24,469 nucleotides of DNA from assembly GCA_025999435.1 (NCBI GenBank), contig BNXH01000026.1:1-24469 (forward strand). The letters run 5' to 3'. The notes under the pieces are model-generated. The model was given only the letters and a program-made list of their open reading frames with translations. It did no database searches and was not told the DNA's origin. Source of the stretch: Bacteroidia bacterium. Its GTDB lineage: Bacteria; Bacteroidota; Bacteroidia; Bacteroidales; Dysgonomonadaceae. Position 1 is the stretch's first letter, and each line of letters begins with the position of its first letter. Positions 1-6,359 of this stretch are shown here, in pieces. A program made the translations under genes and the position numbers.

Positions 1-1
1 C

Positions 2-736
2 CATGCGGAAAACCTGAAACGCTTTGAAAGGCAGGCAAGGAATATGCACTCGCTGTCAAGGTATAGCCGTTCAAATCAAATAAACAAACAATGGATCGAA
101 GAGTATCTCAATGATGCGCATAGCTTCGGCTTAACCTCCGTGCGTTGCCATGTCAATGTCATGGCATGGAGCGAAGACAAAGAAGAACTTTCCCGTATCA
201 AAAATGATGTGGGCAGCCAGTTGGCTTTGATGGGATGCAAGCCCCGGCACAATACGGTCGATACGCCGACCTTGTTCTGGGCAGGTATTCCGGGTAACCA
301 GGGGGATTTCCCGGGTGAAGAAAGTTTCTACACTTTTATCAAGCAGGCCTTATGTTTTTTTGTGGAAGAAACAAACTACAAGAGTTCACCTTCTCCATTC
401 GGTATTAAGATGGTAGACCGGGTAACGGGCAAGCCGCTCCATGTGGATATATCCGACCTTCCCATGAAGAAAGGGATTATCTCCAACCGGAATAAGTTCG
501 TGTTAGGACCTTCTGGTAGTGGCAAATCTTTCTTTATGAACCATATGGTCAGACAGTATTGGGAGCAGGGCACGCATGTCGTCTTAGTCGATACGGGTAA
601 CTCCTATCAGGGCTTATGTGAAATGATCCGTAATAAAACCAAAGGGGAAGACGGGATTTACTTTACCTATACCGAAAAAAAGCCGATTTCATTCAATCCG
701 TTCTATACCGACGACGGGCAGTTCGATGTGGAGAAA
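2..736 (+). pseudogene. traG: Central part of TraG conjugation ATPase, inverted relative to its own N-terminus
   Basis: The open frame enters from the left edge in frame 2 (starting HAENLKRFERQ) and matches the central region of Bacteroides TraG, the VirB4-like ATPase that powers the conjugative type IV secretion channel. The Walker A motif GPSGSGKS is encoded at 506-529, followed by LVDTGNSYQG and FNPFYTDDG, typical of the family. Family similarity stops at the codons for FDVEK (ending about 736). The frame stays open to 1000, but that tail is antisense to the TraG N-terminus and is not real protein. The N-terminal part of the same protein lies immediately next to it on the opposite strand, so this piece cannot be read with its own start. 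The ATG at 44 is internal to the family sequence, not a true start. The Walker B region and C-terminus are not visible. Identity as TraG is clear; whether the arrangement is biological or an assembly artefact is not. Confidence 0.85.
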
Positions 737-1332
737 TACTTTTCGATAATGCCTGCGGCTCCCGTCCCTTCGGGATTGACCGGGGATTGGACGCCTACTA
801 TCTCATCGGTTGTCAATCGACTCAGCTTGATAAACCCGCTATCGTTGATAATGCGTTCGAACTGCCCGACGGACTCCAGGAATTTCTGCGCCGTTTCCCT
901 GTCCTGCATTTCCTTTGGGACGATAAAGCCACGGGTAAGAGCTGTAAAGCTGCTTTGCTGTTTAGCCCGCTCTTTGGTTGTCTTGGTCAGGAAGAGATAA
1001 CAAGTGTGATTCAAAAACGGCCGTTCGTTGAAATGACGCTCGAAAGACCGTGATAAAAAACTGATGTCTTCTTTCTGTAATTCGGGCTTGTAGTCCTCTT
1101 CGGTAAACCAGTCCTGCTTGAGAATCACAGAGTAGTTGGGCAATACTTTTATCGCTTTTGCCCAGGCCGCATGGATCGCTTCGTATTCGGCAGAGGTGAC
1201 GGTAAACAGTTCGGGCAGTTCTACCCGGTAGGCAACTGTTATATCCGCGTCCTTACTGAGGATGCAATCGTATTCGACAGCCAGCAGCGGAAACTTGCTC
1301 TCCAATGTAGCTGCTGTTAGTGTATTCCGCAT
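703..1332 (-). pseudogene. traG: N-terminal part of TraG conjugation ATPase, cut off by an inversion junction
   Basis: This frame encodes the conserved N-terminus of Bacteroides TraG: LESKFPLLAVEYDCILSKDA, then FLSRSFERHFNERPFLNHT, and further on the stretch AGIIEKYFS. TraG is the VirB4-type ATPase on the cytoplasmic side of the mating channel. Genuine family sequence runs from the ATG at 1330-1332 to about 730. The last residues before the stop at 703 (TSNCPSSV) come from reading the inverted central part backwards. The start overlaps the end of traF by 16 bases, the usual coupling in this operon. The product would be about 209 residues, against more than 800 for a complete TraG as I recall the family, and would lack the Walker motifs. 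Such an element could not conjugate by itself unless the inversion is reversible or a second traG copy exists. Confidence 0.85.
730..736. other. traG: Inversion junction inside traG, seven-base shared sequence
   Basis: Here the minus-strand TraG N-terminus meets the plus-strand TraG centre head to head. The plus strand reads GGAGAAA as the end of the FDVEK codons. The minus strand reads TTTCTCC as the KYFS codons. The same bases therefore belong to both natural reading frames, as expected for an inversion between two short inverted repeats. The surrounding 14 bases (731-744) form an imperfect palindrome. Which residues normally follow each side is inferred from recalled TraG sequences. Confidence 0.7.
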
Positions 1333-1661
1333 AGATCCTCCTTTCTTTTGATTCTTGAAATCAGTTGGATGATGCGCCTGCGGTTGATGATATAGCGGGG
1401 ATGGTTACGGATAGCCTGCAACTTCATGAGCCCGAATTCCCCGTATTTGTCGTTCAGGTAAAAAGTGCCCCGAACCAGTGTCCCGGCGGTAACAACCCCG
1501 AACCCGATACAGATAACCTGGCTGATACCGACCATATACATAATCACAAAGACTACGAATACACCCAACAACCCGCCTGCGAAGATGAACAGGTACTGGC
1601 TTTTGAGTCCCTTAAACTCGGCGGGCTTGCCGATTCCTTTATTGATTGAATATGCTGCCAT
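1317..1661 (-). CDS. traF: Conjugation protein TraF (DUF4133 family), VirB3-like membrane protein
   Basis: This is a 114-residue protein that I recognise as TraF of CTnDOT-type elements. It starts MAAYSINKGIGKPAEFKGLK, followed by two adjacent hydrophobic segments (about residues 24-42 and 45-66), then a charged tail rich in arginine (YIINRRRIIQLISRIKRKED). Small two-helix inner-membrane proteins placed directly before the VirB4-type ATPase correspond by position to VirB3, which helps anchor that ATPase. That functional equivalence is inference from size, topology and gene order. The gene lies 42 bases after traE and overlaps the traG start by 16 bases, so translation of the two is probably coupled. 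The length is normal for the family and there is no sign of damage. Confidence 0.88.
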   Translation of the reverse strand: MAAYSINKGIGKPAEFKGLKSQYLFIFAGGLLGVFVVFVIMYMVGISQVICIGFGVVTAGTLVRGTFYLNDKYGEFGLMKLQAIRNHPRYIINRRRIIQLISRIKRKEDLCGIH

Positions 1662-1703
1662 TCTTTTTCGTTATTAAAAGATTAATAAGAGGATCTGTGA
1701 CCC

Positions 1704-2003
1704 TTACAGGAAAAAAGATCTAAGAATTGTAGCGGCTACAATCAGGAAGATACACGCCCCGAACCACGAGGCGGCGGTCTTGGAGGTGTCGGGGTCGCCA
1801 CTCGAAAACTTCGAGTAGACTTTTACCCCTCCGATGAGTCCTACAACGGCCCCGATGGCATAGATAAGTTTGGTGGCCGGATCGAAATAGGAGGTCACCA
1901 TATTGGTGGCGTCGGTGATGCCCTGCATGCCGTTGCCCTGGGCAAATAGCGTTGAACCTATGGCTAAGGACACAGCCATAGAAAGAAGGAATTTCTTTCT
2001 CAT
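1704..2003 (-). CDS. traE: Conjugation protein TraE (DUF4134 family), small pilin-like membrane protein
   Basis: From the ATG at 2001-2003 this is a 99-residue protein starting MRKKFLLSMAVSLAIGSTLFAQ, a clear signal peptide with likely cleavage after the alanine of LFA. Two hydrophobic segments follow (about residues 46-62 and 79-97). Sequence and position between traD and traF match TraE of Bacteroides conjugative transposons. A secreted, two-helix, roughly 80-residue mature protein just ahead of VirB3-like and VirB4-like genes resembles VirB2 pilins; the pilin role is inference. The frame is open to 2051, but that extension (MSDDPILTAIKNKPTI) would bury the signal peptide, so the later start is preferred. 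A gap of 152 bases separates it from traD, longer than the other gaps in this operon. That gap contains a NotI-type palindrome (GCGGCCGC) and no promoter I can recognise. Confidence 0.88.
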   Translation of the reverse strand: MRKKFLLSMAVSLAIGSTLFAQGNGMQGITDATNMVTSYFDPATKLIYAIGAVVGLIGGVKVYSKFSSGDPDTSKTAASWFGACIFLIVAATILRSFFL

Positions 2004-2155
2004 AATTGTCGGTTTGTTTTTAATTGCCGTGAGGATTGGATCGTCGCTCACGGCGGGTTAAACTTGAATAATCTGGATAATTAGCGCGGCCGCAAGCCGT
2101 TTTGTCTTTACTTCATTTTATTTTTCCATAGGCGTTTGTTTTTAATATACTGTTT

Positions 2156-2869
2156 CTAAAAAATACTGTCGATATCAAAATCTTTAAATTCATCCGGATA
2201 GATAATTTCATTCACTCCCTGCAATCGTTGAGCGCACATAGCCAGATGGACATCAATAAGTGTTGCGATTGTCCTGGCTGTTTCTTCACTGTTGGCAGCT
2301 ACCTGTTCAAACATATCTGTCTGATGATTTTCGTAAAGTACGCGTCCTGCCTCTACTTTGTCAGCTTCCGATGCCTGTTTGTTGACAATAGTCCGGTTCG
2401 TATGCACTAATTCGTCATAGCTGGCTCCACTGGCCAGTACAGCGTCACGTCCGGCATCAAGCGGTTCCTCTTCTGCTGCTGCTTCGTCCGGCGTCACCGA
2501 TTGTTCTTTCTCCAAAGGGACATCTACATCGAATTTTTCAGGATCGCTATCCGGTTCGGGTGCAAATGTAGATTCTTTTTCAATAGGATTTTCACTTTTC
2601 AAATCCGTGGCAGTGTTTGGCGTCGATTGGCGCAGGTTAAATTTACTTTTGCCTACAATCGATGCTATTTTATTCTCTTCGACAGTTGTTTTTTTCGAAT
2701 CTTCAACCTTAACTTCTTCTTTTGCCTTTCCGTAGGTAATCAAATACAACCATTCCACAAACTGTCTCCATTTCCTTACCAAAATCGGATAAAGGATCAT
2801 ACCTAATAGAATGGAGGCGATAACAACTATTAGTTGTACCATATGGCTATTGATTTTAATATTATTCAT
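2156..2869 (-). CDS. traD: Conjugation protein TraD of CTnDOT type, single-pass membrane protein
   Basis: This is a 237-residue protein with one hydrophobic segment near the N-terminus (about residues 11-30). A basic stretch follows, then a long acidic, low-complexity middle region rich in E, D, P and S (about residues 95-145). The stretch KSKFNLRQSTPNTATDLKSE (residues 74-93) and the following EKESTFAPE agree with TraD proteins of Bacteroides conjugative elements. It is not related to the F-plasmid coupling protein of the same name; the coupling protein here is MobC. The molecular function is not known to me. The start overlaps the end of the preceding DUF3408 gene by 8 bases, indicating translational coupling. 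Codons 73-88 or so (2608-2653) also carry a DNA word repeated twice in the traA-mobA intergenic region. Confidence 0.75.
   Translation of the reverse strand: MNNIKINSHMVQLIVVIASILLGMILYPILVRKWRQFVEWLYLITYGKAKEEVKVEDSKKTTVEENKIASIVGKSKFNLRQSTPNTATDLKSENPIEKESTFAPEPDSDPEKFDVDVPLEKEQSVTPDEAAAEEEPLDAGRDAVLASGASYDELVHTNRTIVNKQASEADKVEAGRVLYENHQTDMFEQVAANSEETARTIATLIDVHLAMCAQRLQGVNEIIYPDEFKDFDIDSIF
2608..2653. repeat. traD: Copy 1 of the 22-bp word, inside the traD coding sequence
   Basis: Bases 2608-2629 match the intergenic 22-base word at 20 of 22 positions, in the same plus-strand orientation, although this lies within minus-strand traD. The wider match to 5194-5239 continues for about 46 bases. 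It falls in the codons for the conserved KSKFNLRQSTPNTATD segment, so coding constraint may explain it here but not in the non-coding copies. Confidence 0.55.
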
Positions 2870-3287
2870 CTACCTTTCGTTTAAGTATATCCTTTATATC
2901 CGATTCATACATCTCAAAATGATGGGCCAGCACCGTATCTATATATCCGAACACCGATAAATTGGGGTTGTCATAACAAAGAATAATGCCCTGTATTTTC
3001 TTATAGAATTGACTGCGTAAATAGGTTGTTTTCTCTTTCCTTCCTGTTATCGGGGTTTCCTGAATAAAAAGGGACTCATAATCTTTTTTGTTTTTTCGCT
3101 TTCGAGAGACTTCCTGTTCCTCTTTTCGAGGAATAGATATGTTTCGACGGCCTGACGGTATATCCATTTTTTCATATTCCACCCTTTTTGTATTTGAAAA
3201 AATACGCCTGTAGCCTTTGACCAGTTTTAGAACTATAATACCTCCAATCAATGTAAATACTGTTACAATTAATAATAGTGTTTCCAT
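2862..3287 (-). CDS. DUF3408-type conjugation protein with an N-terminal membrane helix
   Basis: This 141-residue protein begins with a hydrophobic helix (METLLLIVTVFTLIGGIIVL), followed by a basic linker with several KR clusters and a C-terminal domain of about 70 residues. That domain contains SVFGYIDTVLAHHFEMYESD. The pattern 'V-G-Y-h-D-x-V-h-x-H-H-h-E-x-h-x-x-x-I' is the signature I associate with DUF3408, the TraB/TraC group of Bacteroides conjugation operons. It shares the signature with the two upstream genes, so all three look like diverged copies. The position matches traC, but I do not assign that name firmly. Its start codon overlaps the stop of the upstream gene (TAATG), and its end overlaps traD by 8 bases. 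A DNA-binding or partition-accessory role has been suggested for such proteins by analogy with ParB/RHH folds; that is not shown here. Confidence 0.7.
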   Translation of the reverse strand: METLLLIVTVFTLIGGIIVLKLVKGYRRIFSNTKRVEYEKMDIPSGRRNISIPRKEEQEVSRKRKNKKDYESLFIQETPITGRKEKTTYLRSQFYKKIQGIILCYDNPNLSVFGYIDTVLAHHFEMYESDIKDILKRKVDE

Positions 3288-3586
3288 TACATCAGGGATT
3301 TAGCCGTATTTTCTTTATAATAACATTCTATTTCCTCTCTGTAGGATTCTAAGTGATGTCCTATAACAGCATTCAGGTATCCGGTTATTGTTATTTTCCT
3401 TCCATGTTTCACAGCAACCAAACGACTGATAATAGTGGCCAGATCCTCATTTACATACATACACACGCGTTGATAATTCCTATTTCCTGCTTTTTCTATG
3501 AACAGAATTTTATAGTCTCCCTTATCAATCATATTTGTTTTTGGCTGTGCACAATCATTATTTCTTTTAAATCTTCTATTCTTCAT
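3287..3586 (-). CDS. Small DUF3408-type conjugation protein
   Basis: This is a 99-residue, basic, apparently soluble protein. The C-terminal part contains RVCMYVNEDLATIISRLVAV followed by ITGYLNAVIGHHLESYREEI, the same pattern seen in the flanking DUF3408 genes. It resembles a ribbon-helix-helix-like module: a short strand followed by two helices. It lacks the membrane helix of the downstream copy and the long acidic linker of the upstream copy, so it is close to the bare domain. It lies 8 bases after traB and is joined to the next gene by a one-base TAATG overlap. No catalytic residues are evident. It may bind DNA together with the ParA-like TraA, which is inference from the family context only. 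Confidence 0.68.
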   Translation of the reverse strand: MKNRRFKRNNDCAQPKTNMIDKGDYKILFIEKAGNRNYQRVCMYVNEDLATIISRLVAVKHGRKITITGYLNAVIGHHLESYREEIECYYKENTAKSLM

Positions 3587-3594
3587 AATTTGTT

Positions 3595-4020
3595 TTATTT
3601 AATTAAATCATCTTTTTTCTTTTTATACAAGGTGTTGATTTCCTGTTTATTCGCCTCGAAGTGTTCTCTCATTACCGTATCAACATATACGCCGACCGAT
3701 ACATTGTTATCCGCTATTTGATTAACAATCTTAACGATAGTCTCGTGTACATCCTGGCTGATATAAACACATTGCCTGCTTTTGAGCTCCCTCTTTTGTA
3801 AAAAGACAGATTTGTAGTTATCAGCGACCTTTGGCTTTACGACTTCACTTGCTCCCCGTTCTTCTACTTCATCTTTCTTCACCGGCTTTATCTCTTTTTC
3901 AACAGGAGCAGTCTCCGCTTTACTTTCCGGCCTTCCAAAATCGACCATCGACTCCAGGAGCTGCTTTTCGTCAATGCCTTCTACACGGCGGATAATATTA
4001 TCTTTCTTCCCCATAAGCAT
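3595..4020 (-). CDS. traB: TraB-like DUF3408 conjugation protein
   Basis: This 141-residue protein has an N-terminal charged linker (about residues 20-65, rich in E, K and V) and a C-terminal domain from about residue 75. That domain reads RQCVYISQDVHETIVKIVNQ, then SVGVYVDTVMREHFEANKQE. This is the DUF3408 signature found directly downstream of the ParA-like gene in Bacteroides conjugative transposons, where the gene is called traB. The start at 4018-4020 overlaps traA by 23 bases; a second ATG two codons later (4014) is also possible. Its place after a ParA ATPase suggests a partner role like that of ParB or an RHH adaptor, but no experiment I know of supports this. The length and reading frame look intact. 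Confidence 0.72.
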   Translation of the reverse strand: MLMGKKDNIIRRVEGIDEKQLLESMVDFGRPESKAETAPVEKEIKPVKKDEVEERGASEVVKPKVADNYKSVFLQKRELKSRQCVYISQDVHETIVKIVNQIADNNVSVGVYVDTVMREHFEANKQEINTLYKKKKDDLIK

Positions 4021-4783
4021 TCAGGCCTGTTAATTCTTCAATTTCGTCAGCCAGCAGGTCCAGATTGGTATCCTTTACCAGTTGTTTATCAACGGGAAAT
4101 AGGGTGCTGCGGAAGATGGACCTGACCTCTTCCGTCAGTTCATGCCGGAAACGTTTCCTGTCAGGGATCATTGTTTTTAAAACGTGCAGCCCCAGTTCGC
4201 CGAAAAGGGTATTAAAGGTATCGTACAGATCGGTTCGTTCCCTGGAATCTACCTGGTTCCAGATAAGGTACAGGCCTTGTATATTACTTTTCCCCGTCGA
4301 TATGACATTATCATTGAGCAGGGAGGCAAACTCAAGGGAACTTTGCAATACCATCCGGTCGGCAGTAACCGGGGTAATGATAAAATCTATCATGGACAAG
4401 GTTTTGATAATACCTTCGCTGTTGAGCGTTCCCGGTAAATCGAAAAATATTATATCCAGATCCTCAGGAGATTCCCGGATCATCCTTTCGGCGGCTGTAA
4501 TGGCATCGACAGGGGAACTTTTAAGAATCGGGTACGGCTTCTTATTCAGTGTTTTGAGCTGGTTAAACGCCATTAGCTTGTAGTGGTCGATAGAGGTTGC
4601 AATCTTCCGGTCCCGGTCCCGCATATTATAGGTGCTGAACTGTGGAAGGTCGCAGTCTATCACTCCTACATTATATCCTTTGACATAATGGAAGTGCCCG
4701 GCCATCAGGACTGTCAGGGCAGTTTTGCCTGCTCCGCCCTTTTGAGTGGAAAAGGCAATTAATAAAGTCTTTTTTTCTTTCAT
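3998..4783 (-). CDS. traA: TraA, ParA/MinD-family ATPase at the head of the transfer operon
   Basis: This 261-residue P-loop ATPase carries the deviant Walker A motif of ParA proteins, QKGGAGKTALT (about residues 14-24). Next comes a Walker A'-like segment, VGVIDCDLPQ (about residues 39-48), and then a Walker B-like IIFFDLPGT (about residues 113-121). In CTnDOT-type elements traA is the first gene of the tra operon, as here: it starts at 4783 next to the large intergenic region and points away from mobA. ParA proteins move or position DNA or protein cargo by ATP-dependent nonspecific DNA binding. A role in placing the transfer complex or maintaining the excised element is plausible but inferred. 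It overlaps traB by 23 bases. The length is normal. Confidence 0.85.
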   Translation of the reverse strand: MKEKKTLLIAFSTQKGGAGKTALTVLMAGHFHYVKGYNVGVIDCDLPQFSTYNMRDRDRKIATSIDHYKLMAFNQLKTLNKKPYPILKSSPVDAITAAERMIRESPEDLDIIFFDLPGTLNSEGIIKTLSMIDFIITPVTADRMVLQSSLEFASLLNDNVISTGKSNIQGLYLIWNQVDSRERTDLYDTFNTLFGELGLHVLKTMIPDRKRFRHELTEEVRSIFRSTLFPVDKQLVKDTNLDLLADEIEELTGLNAYGEER

Positions 4784-5193
4784 TTGATAATTAATTAGTT
4801 CGTTAAAACAATCTGTATATAAACCGGTATATCCATACTCTTTTCATGAGATGTGCCACCCTTGTCTTATTTTTATATTTTCATGGTTTTCTCTCCCTCT
4901 GCTTCTGTAATTCATCCCTGACAAGTCAAATCAGACGTATACCACAGCGCATCACGAAGAAATCAATTGATTACTTATCTGATAATACATTGTTCCGGTT
5001 TTACAAAATCATACGACAGTACAACAGTACAACAGCAGAACATTTTCTTCTCATAAGTTTAAGAATTTGAAAAGTTGCTCCTTTAAAATAGCAGTTTCCT
5101 ATTCTTTCGACTATATGAATAATTGCTTATCCGCATCAACCGTCCGGCAAATAAATAATAAAAATCCCATAAAATATTCATTTTCAACACATG

Positions 5194-5239
5194 TGGCAGT
5201 ATTTGGCGTTGATTGGCGTAGGTTAATTTCATTTTTGCA
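5194..5239. repeat. Copy 2 of a 22-bp word shared with traD and repeated at 5471
   Basis: Starting at 5194 the sequence reads TGGCAGTATTTGGCG and continues to complete a 22-base word (5194-5215) that recurs exactly at 5471-5492. Similarity to the traD copy at 2608-2653 extends further, to about 46 bases ending in TTTTTGCA, with roughly ten differences. This copy has no open frame equivalent to traD. It could be a remnant of a traD segment or a shared protein-binding site. Confidence 0.6.
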
Positions 5240-5470
5240 CTAAGAAGGAAGGAAAATATTGGGGAGACAGCCATGCCGGAAGATTGGATTTTTCTGAAAA
5301 AAACAGAACCAAAAACAAAGGCTTCTTATGCCCGTCTTTATCCAATATGTAAAAAAATATAGTTGGCCGGGAAGTCAATATCGCAAAATCAACATACCGG
5401 ATAACTTTTGTTGCAGGAATACCCGTTCATGCTGGTCTTTTCTTCATCCGATATCCTTAACCCACCCTTT

Positions 5471-5492
5471 TGGCAGTATTTGGCGTTGATTG
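5471..5492. repeat. Copy 3 of the 22-bp word in the traA-mobA intergenic region
   Basis: The 22 bases at 5471-5492 are identical to 5194-5215, in the same orientation and 277 bases downstream. Similarity ends abruptly after base 5492, where the sequence continues TCCACCCC instead of GCGTAGG. An exact core with different flanks fits a functional site better than a plain duplication. Confidence 0.6.
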
Positions 5493-5590
5493 TCCACCCC
5501 TGATTATTAGCATACTAATTATGAAGCCTCTAACTTTGCCACGGTGAAACCACTTCCGGCTTTATCACCGGATATATAAGATTAAAAACG

Positions 5591-5813
5591 GAAGAATAGA
5601 GATTCTTCTCTTTTTTGAAATCAACTATATCCTGTTAGCTGCAAGCTATCCCCTTACAGCTAAAATGGCAATCCGCATTCATGCGGATCTTTATTGTCGT
5701 CAGACAATAGCAAGATGTGTTTTGAGCTGCTCTGAATAAATTCAGCATCCCAAAACATCTTGCCCACTCCTTTGAAAAGTCGGGGGAGAATCTTGCGCCG
5801 GAGTTGCAAGATT
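5591..5813. other. Candidate origin of transfer (oriT): cluster of six inverted repeats before mobA
   Basis: Six inverted repeats follow one another. Arms are: 5591-5597/5602-5608 (GAAGAAT), 5635-5641/5657-5663 (TTAGCTG), 5671-5678/5681-5688 (ATCCGCAT), 5692-5698/5703-5709 (TATTGTC), 5710-5724/5751-5763 (GCAAGATG..TTTTG, two-base bulge, with an inner CTGAA/TTCAG stem), and 5789-5796/5806-5813 (AATCTTGC). Except for the bulged fifth one, all arms are perfect. Hairpins beside a relaxase operon are the usual look of an oriT. The word CATCTTGCCC at 5756-5765, in the right arm of the fifth repeat, resembles the IncP nick consensus YATCCTG/Y; AATCTTGCG at 5789 is a second, weaker candidate. The first repeat, followed by a T-run, could instead be a terminator. 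The nick site is inference. Confidence 0.6.
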
Positions 5814-5918
5814 TAGATTTTCGATTGAATGTAATGACTACCTCTTGTGGTAGCTGATGTAAAACTTGTCGTAGACTGCGTAAAACAAAACGGTCTGCGA
5901 CCGCTAATTATCCAAGTT

Positions 5919-6359
5919 ATGAATAAAGAAAAGAATCCTAAAAAACGAAAGGTCGGGCGTATTCCCAAGAAAGACCCCGCTGTTTTCCGCTATTCGATCA
6001 GCTTCAATAGTGTCGATCATGCCCGCTTTCTCTCCCTTTTCGAAGCAGCGGAAGCAAAAAGTAAAGCTCATTTTATCACTTCCTGTATCTTCGACAAACT
6101 CCTCAAAGTAGTCAAAATCGACAAGGGAATACACGATTATTACATGCGGTTAACAACCTTTTTCGGCCAGTTCCGGGGCATAGCTACGAACTATAACCAG
6201 ATTGTAAAATCCCTCAATGCCAATTTCACGGAGAAAAAAGCGCTTGCTTTTCTCTACAAATTAGAGCAGCAAACCATTGAACTGGTACAGCTCAACAGGC
6301 AAATTATTGCCCTTACAGCCGAGTTTGAACAAAAGTATTTACAGGATCATGGTCGCTAA
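5919..6359 (+). CDS. mobA: MobA, accessory mobilisation (relaxosome) protein
   Basis: From the ATG at 5919 this is a 146-residue basic protein starting MNKEKNPKKRKVGRIPKKDP. It continues with RYSISFNSVDHARFLSLFEA and GQFRGIATNYNQIVKSLNAN, both typical of MobA of Bacteroides conjugative transposons. The family is a MobC/RHH-type relaxosome accessory protein that binds oriT and helps load the relaxase. The strand-then-helices pattern at about residues 25-75 and the C-terminal coiled-coil-like region fit. The frame is open back to 5847, but the added residues do not resemble the family and would run closer to the oriT repeats, so the later ATG is preferred. The stop overlaps the start of mobB (6349), indicating coupled translation. 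The length is normal. Confidence 0.85.
   Translation: MNKEKNPKKRKVGRIPKKDPAVFRYSISFNSVDHARFLSLFEAAEAKSKAHFITSCIFDKLLKVVKIDKGIHDYYMRLTTFFGQFRGIATNYNQIVKSLNANFTEKKALAFLYKLEQQTIELVQLNRQIIALTAEFEQKYLQDHGR

Larger units (their letters stand above)
4784..5918. other. Traa-mobA divergent intergenic region, no convincing gene
   Basis: About 1.1 kb separate the divergent tra and mob operons. The traA-proximal part (4784-5190) is A+T-rich and holds a short tandem repeat, two copies of CAGTACAA at 5017-5032, but nothing else I can name. Short open frames at 4846-5070 and 5083-5274 show no recognisable protein features and appear to be chance. The middle carries two copies of a 22-bp direct repeat. The last 230 bases before mobA are packed with inverted repeats and are described separately as the oriT candidate. 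Promoters for traA and mobA must lie here, but I cannot identify them with confidence. Confidence 0.7.

Noticed and set aside
787..1053. Plus-strand frame of 88 codons and the tail of the long plus-strand frame to 1000
   Set aside because: Both run antisense to the well-conserved TraG N-terminus on the minus strand and have no protein features of their own.
5017..5032. Two 8-base tandem units, considered as iterons of a replication origin
   Set aside because: Only two units, no replication initiator gene nearby, and no other origin features.
4846..5070. 74-codon frame in the traA-mobA gap
   Set aside because: No conserved motif, no ribosome binding sign and odd composition. A chance frame in A+T-rich sequence.
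5083..5274. 63-codon minus-strand frame overlapping the 22-bp repeat
   Set aside because: Its similarity to traD is only at the DNA level over one short segment and in a different reading frame. Not treated as a gene or as a traD pseudogene.
5591..5813. Successive hairpins considered as a CRISPR array or integron-type attC sites
   Set aside because: The repeats differ in sequence and spacing and none recurs as a regular direct repeat. Their place beside mobA fits oriT.
5847..5918. Upstream extension of mobA by 24 codons
   Set aside because: The extra residues do not look like the MobA family, and the ATG at 5919 begins the typical basic N-terminus.
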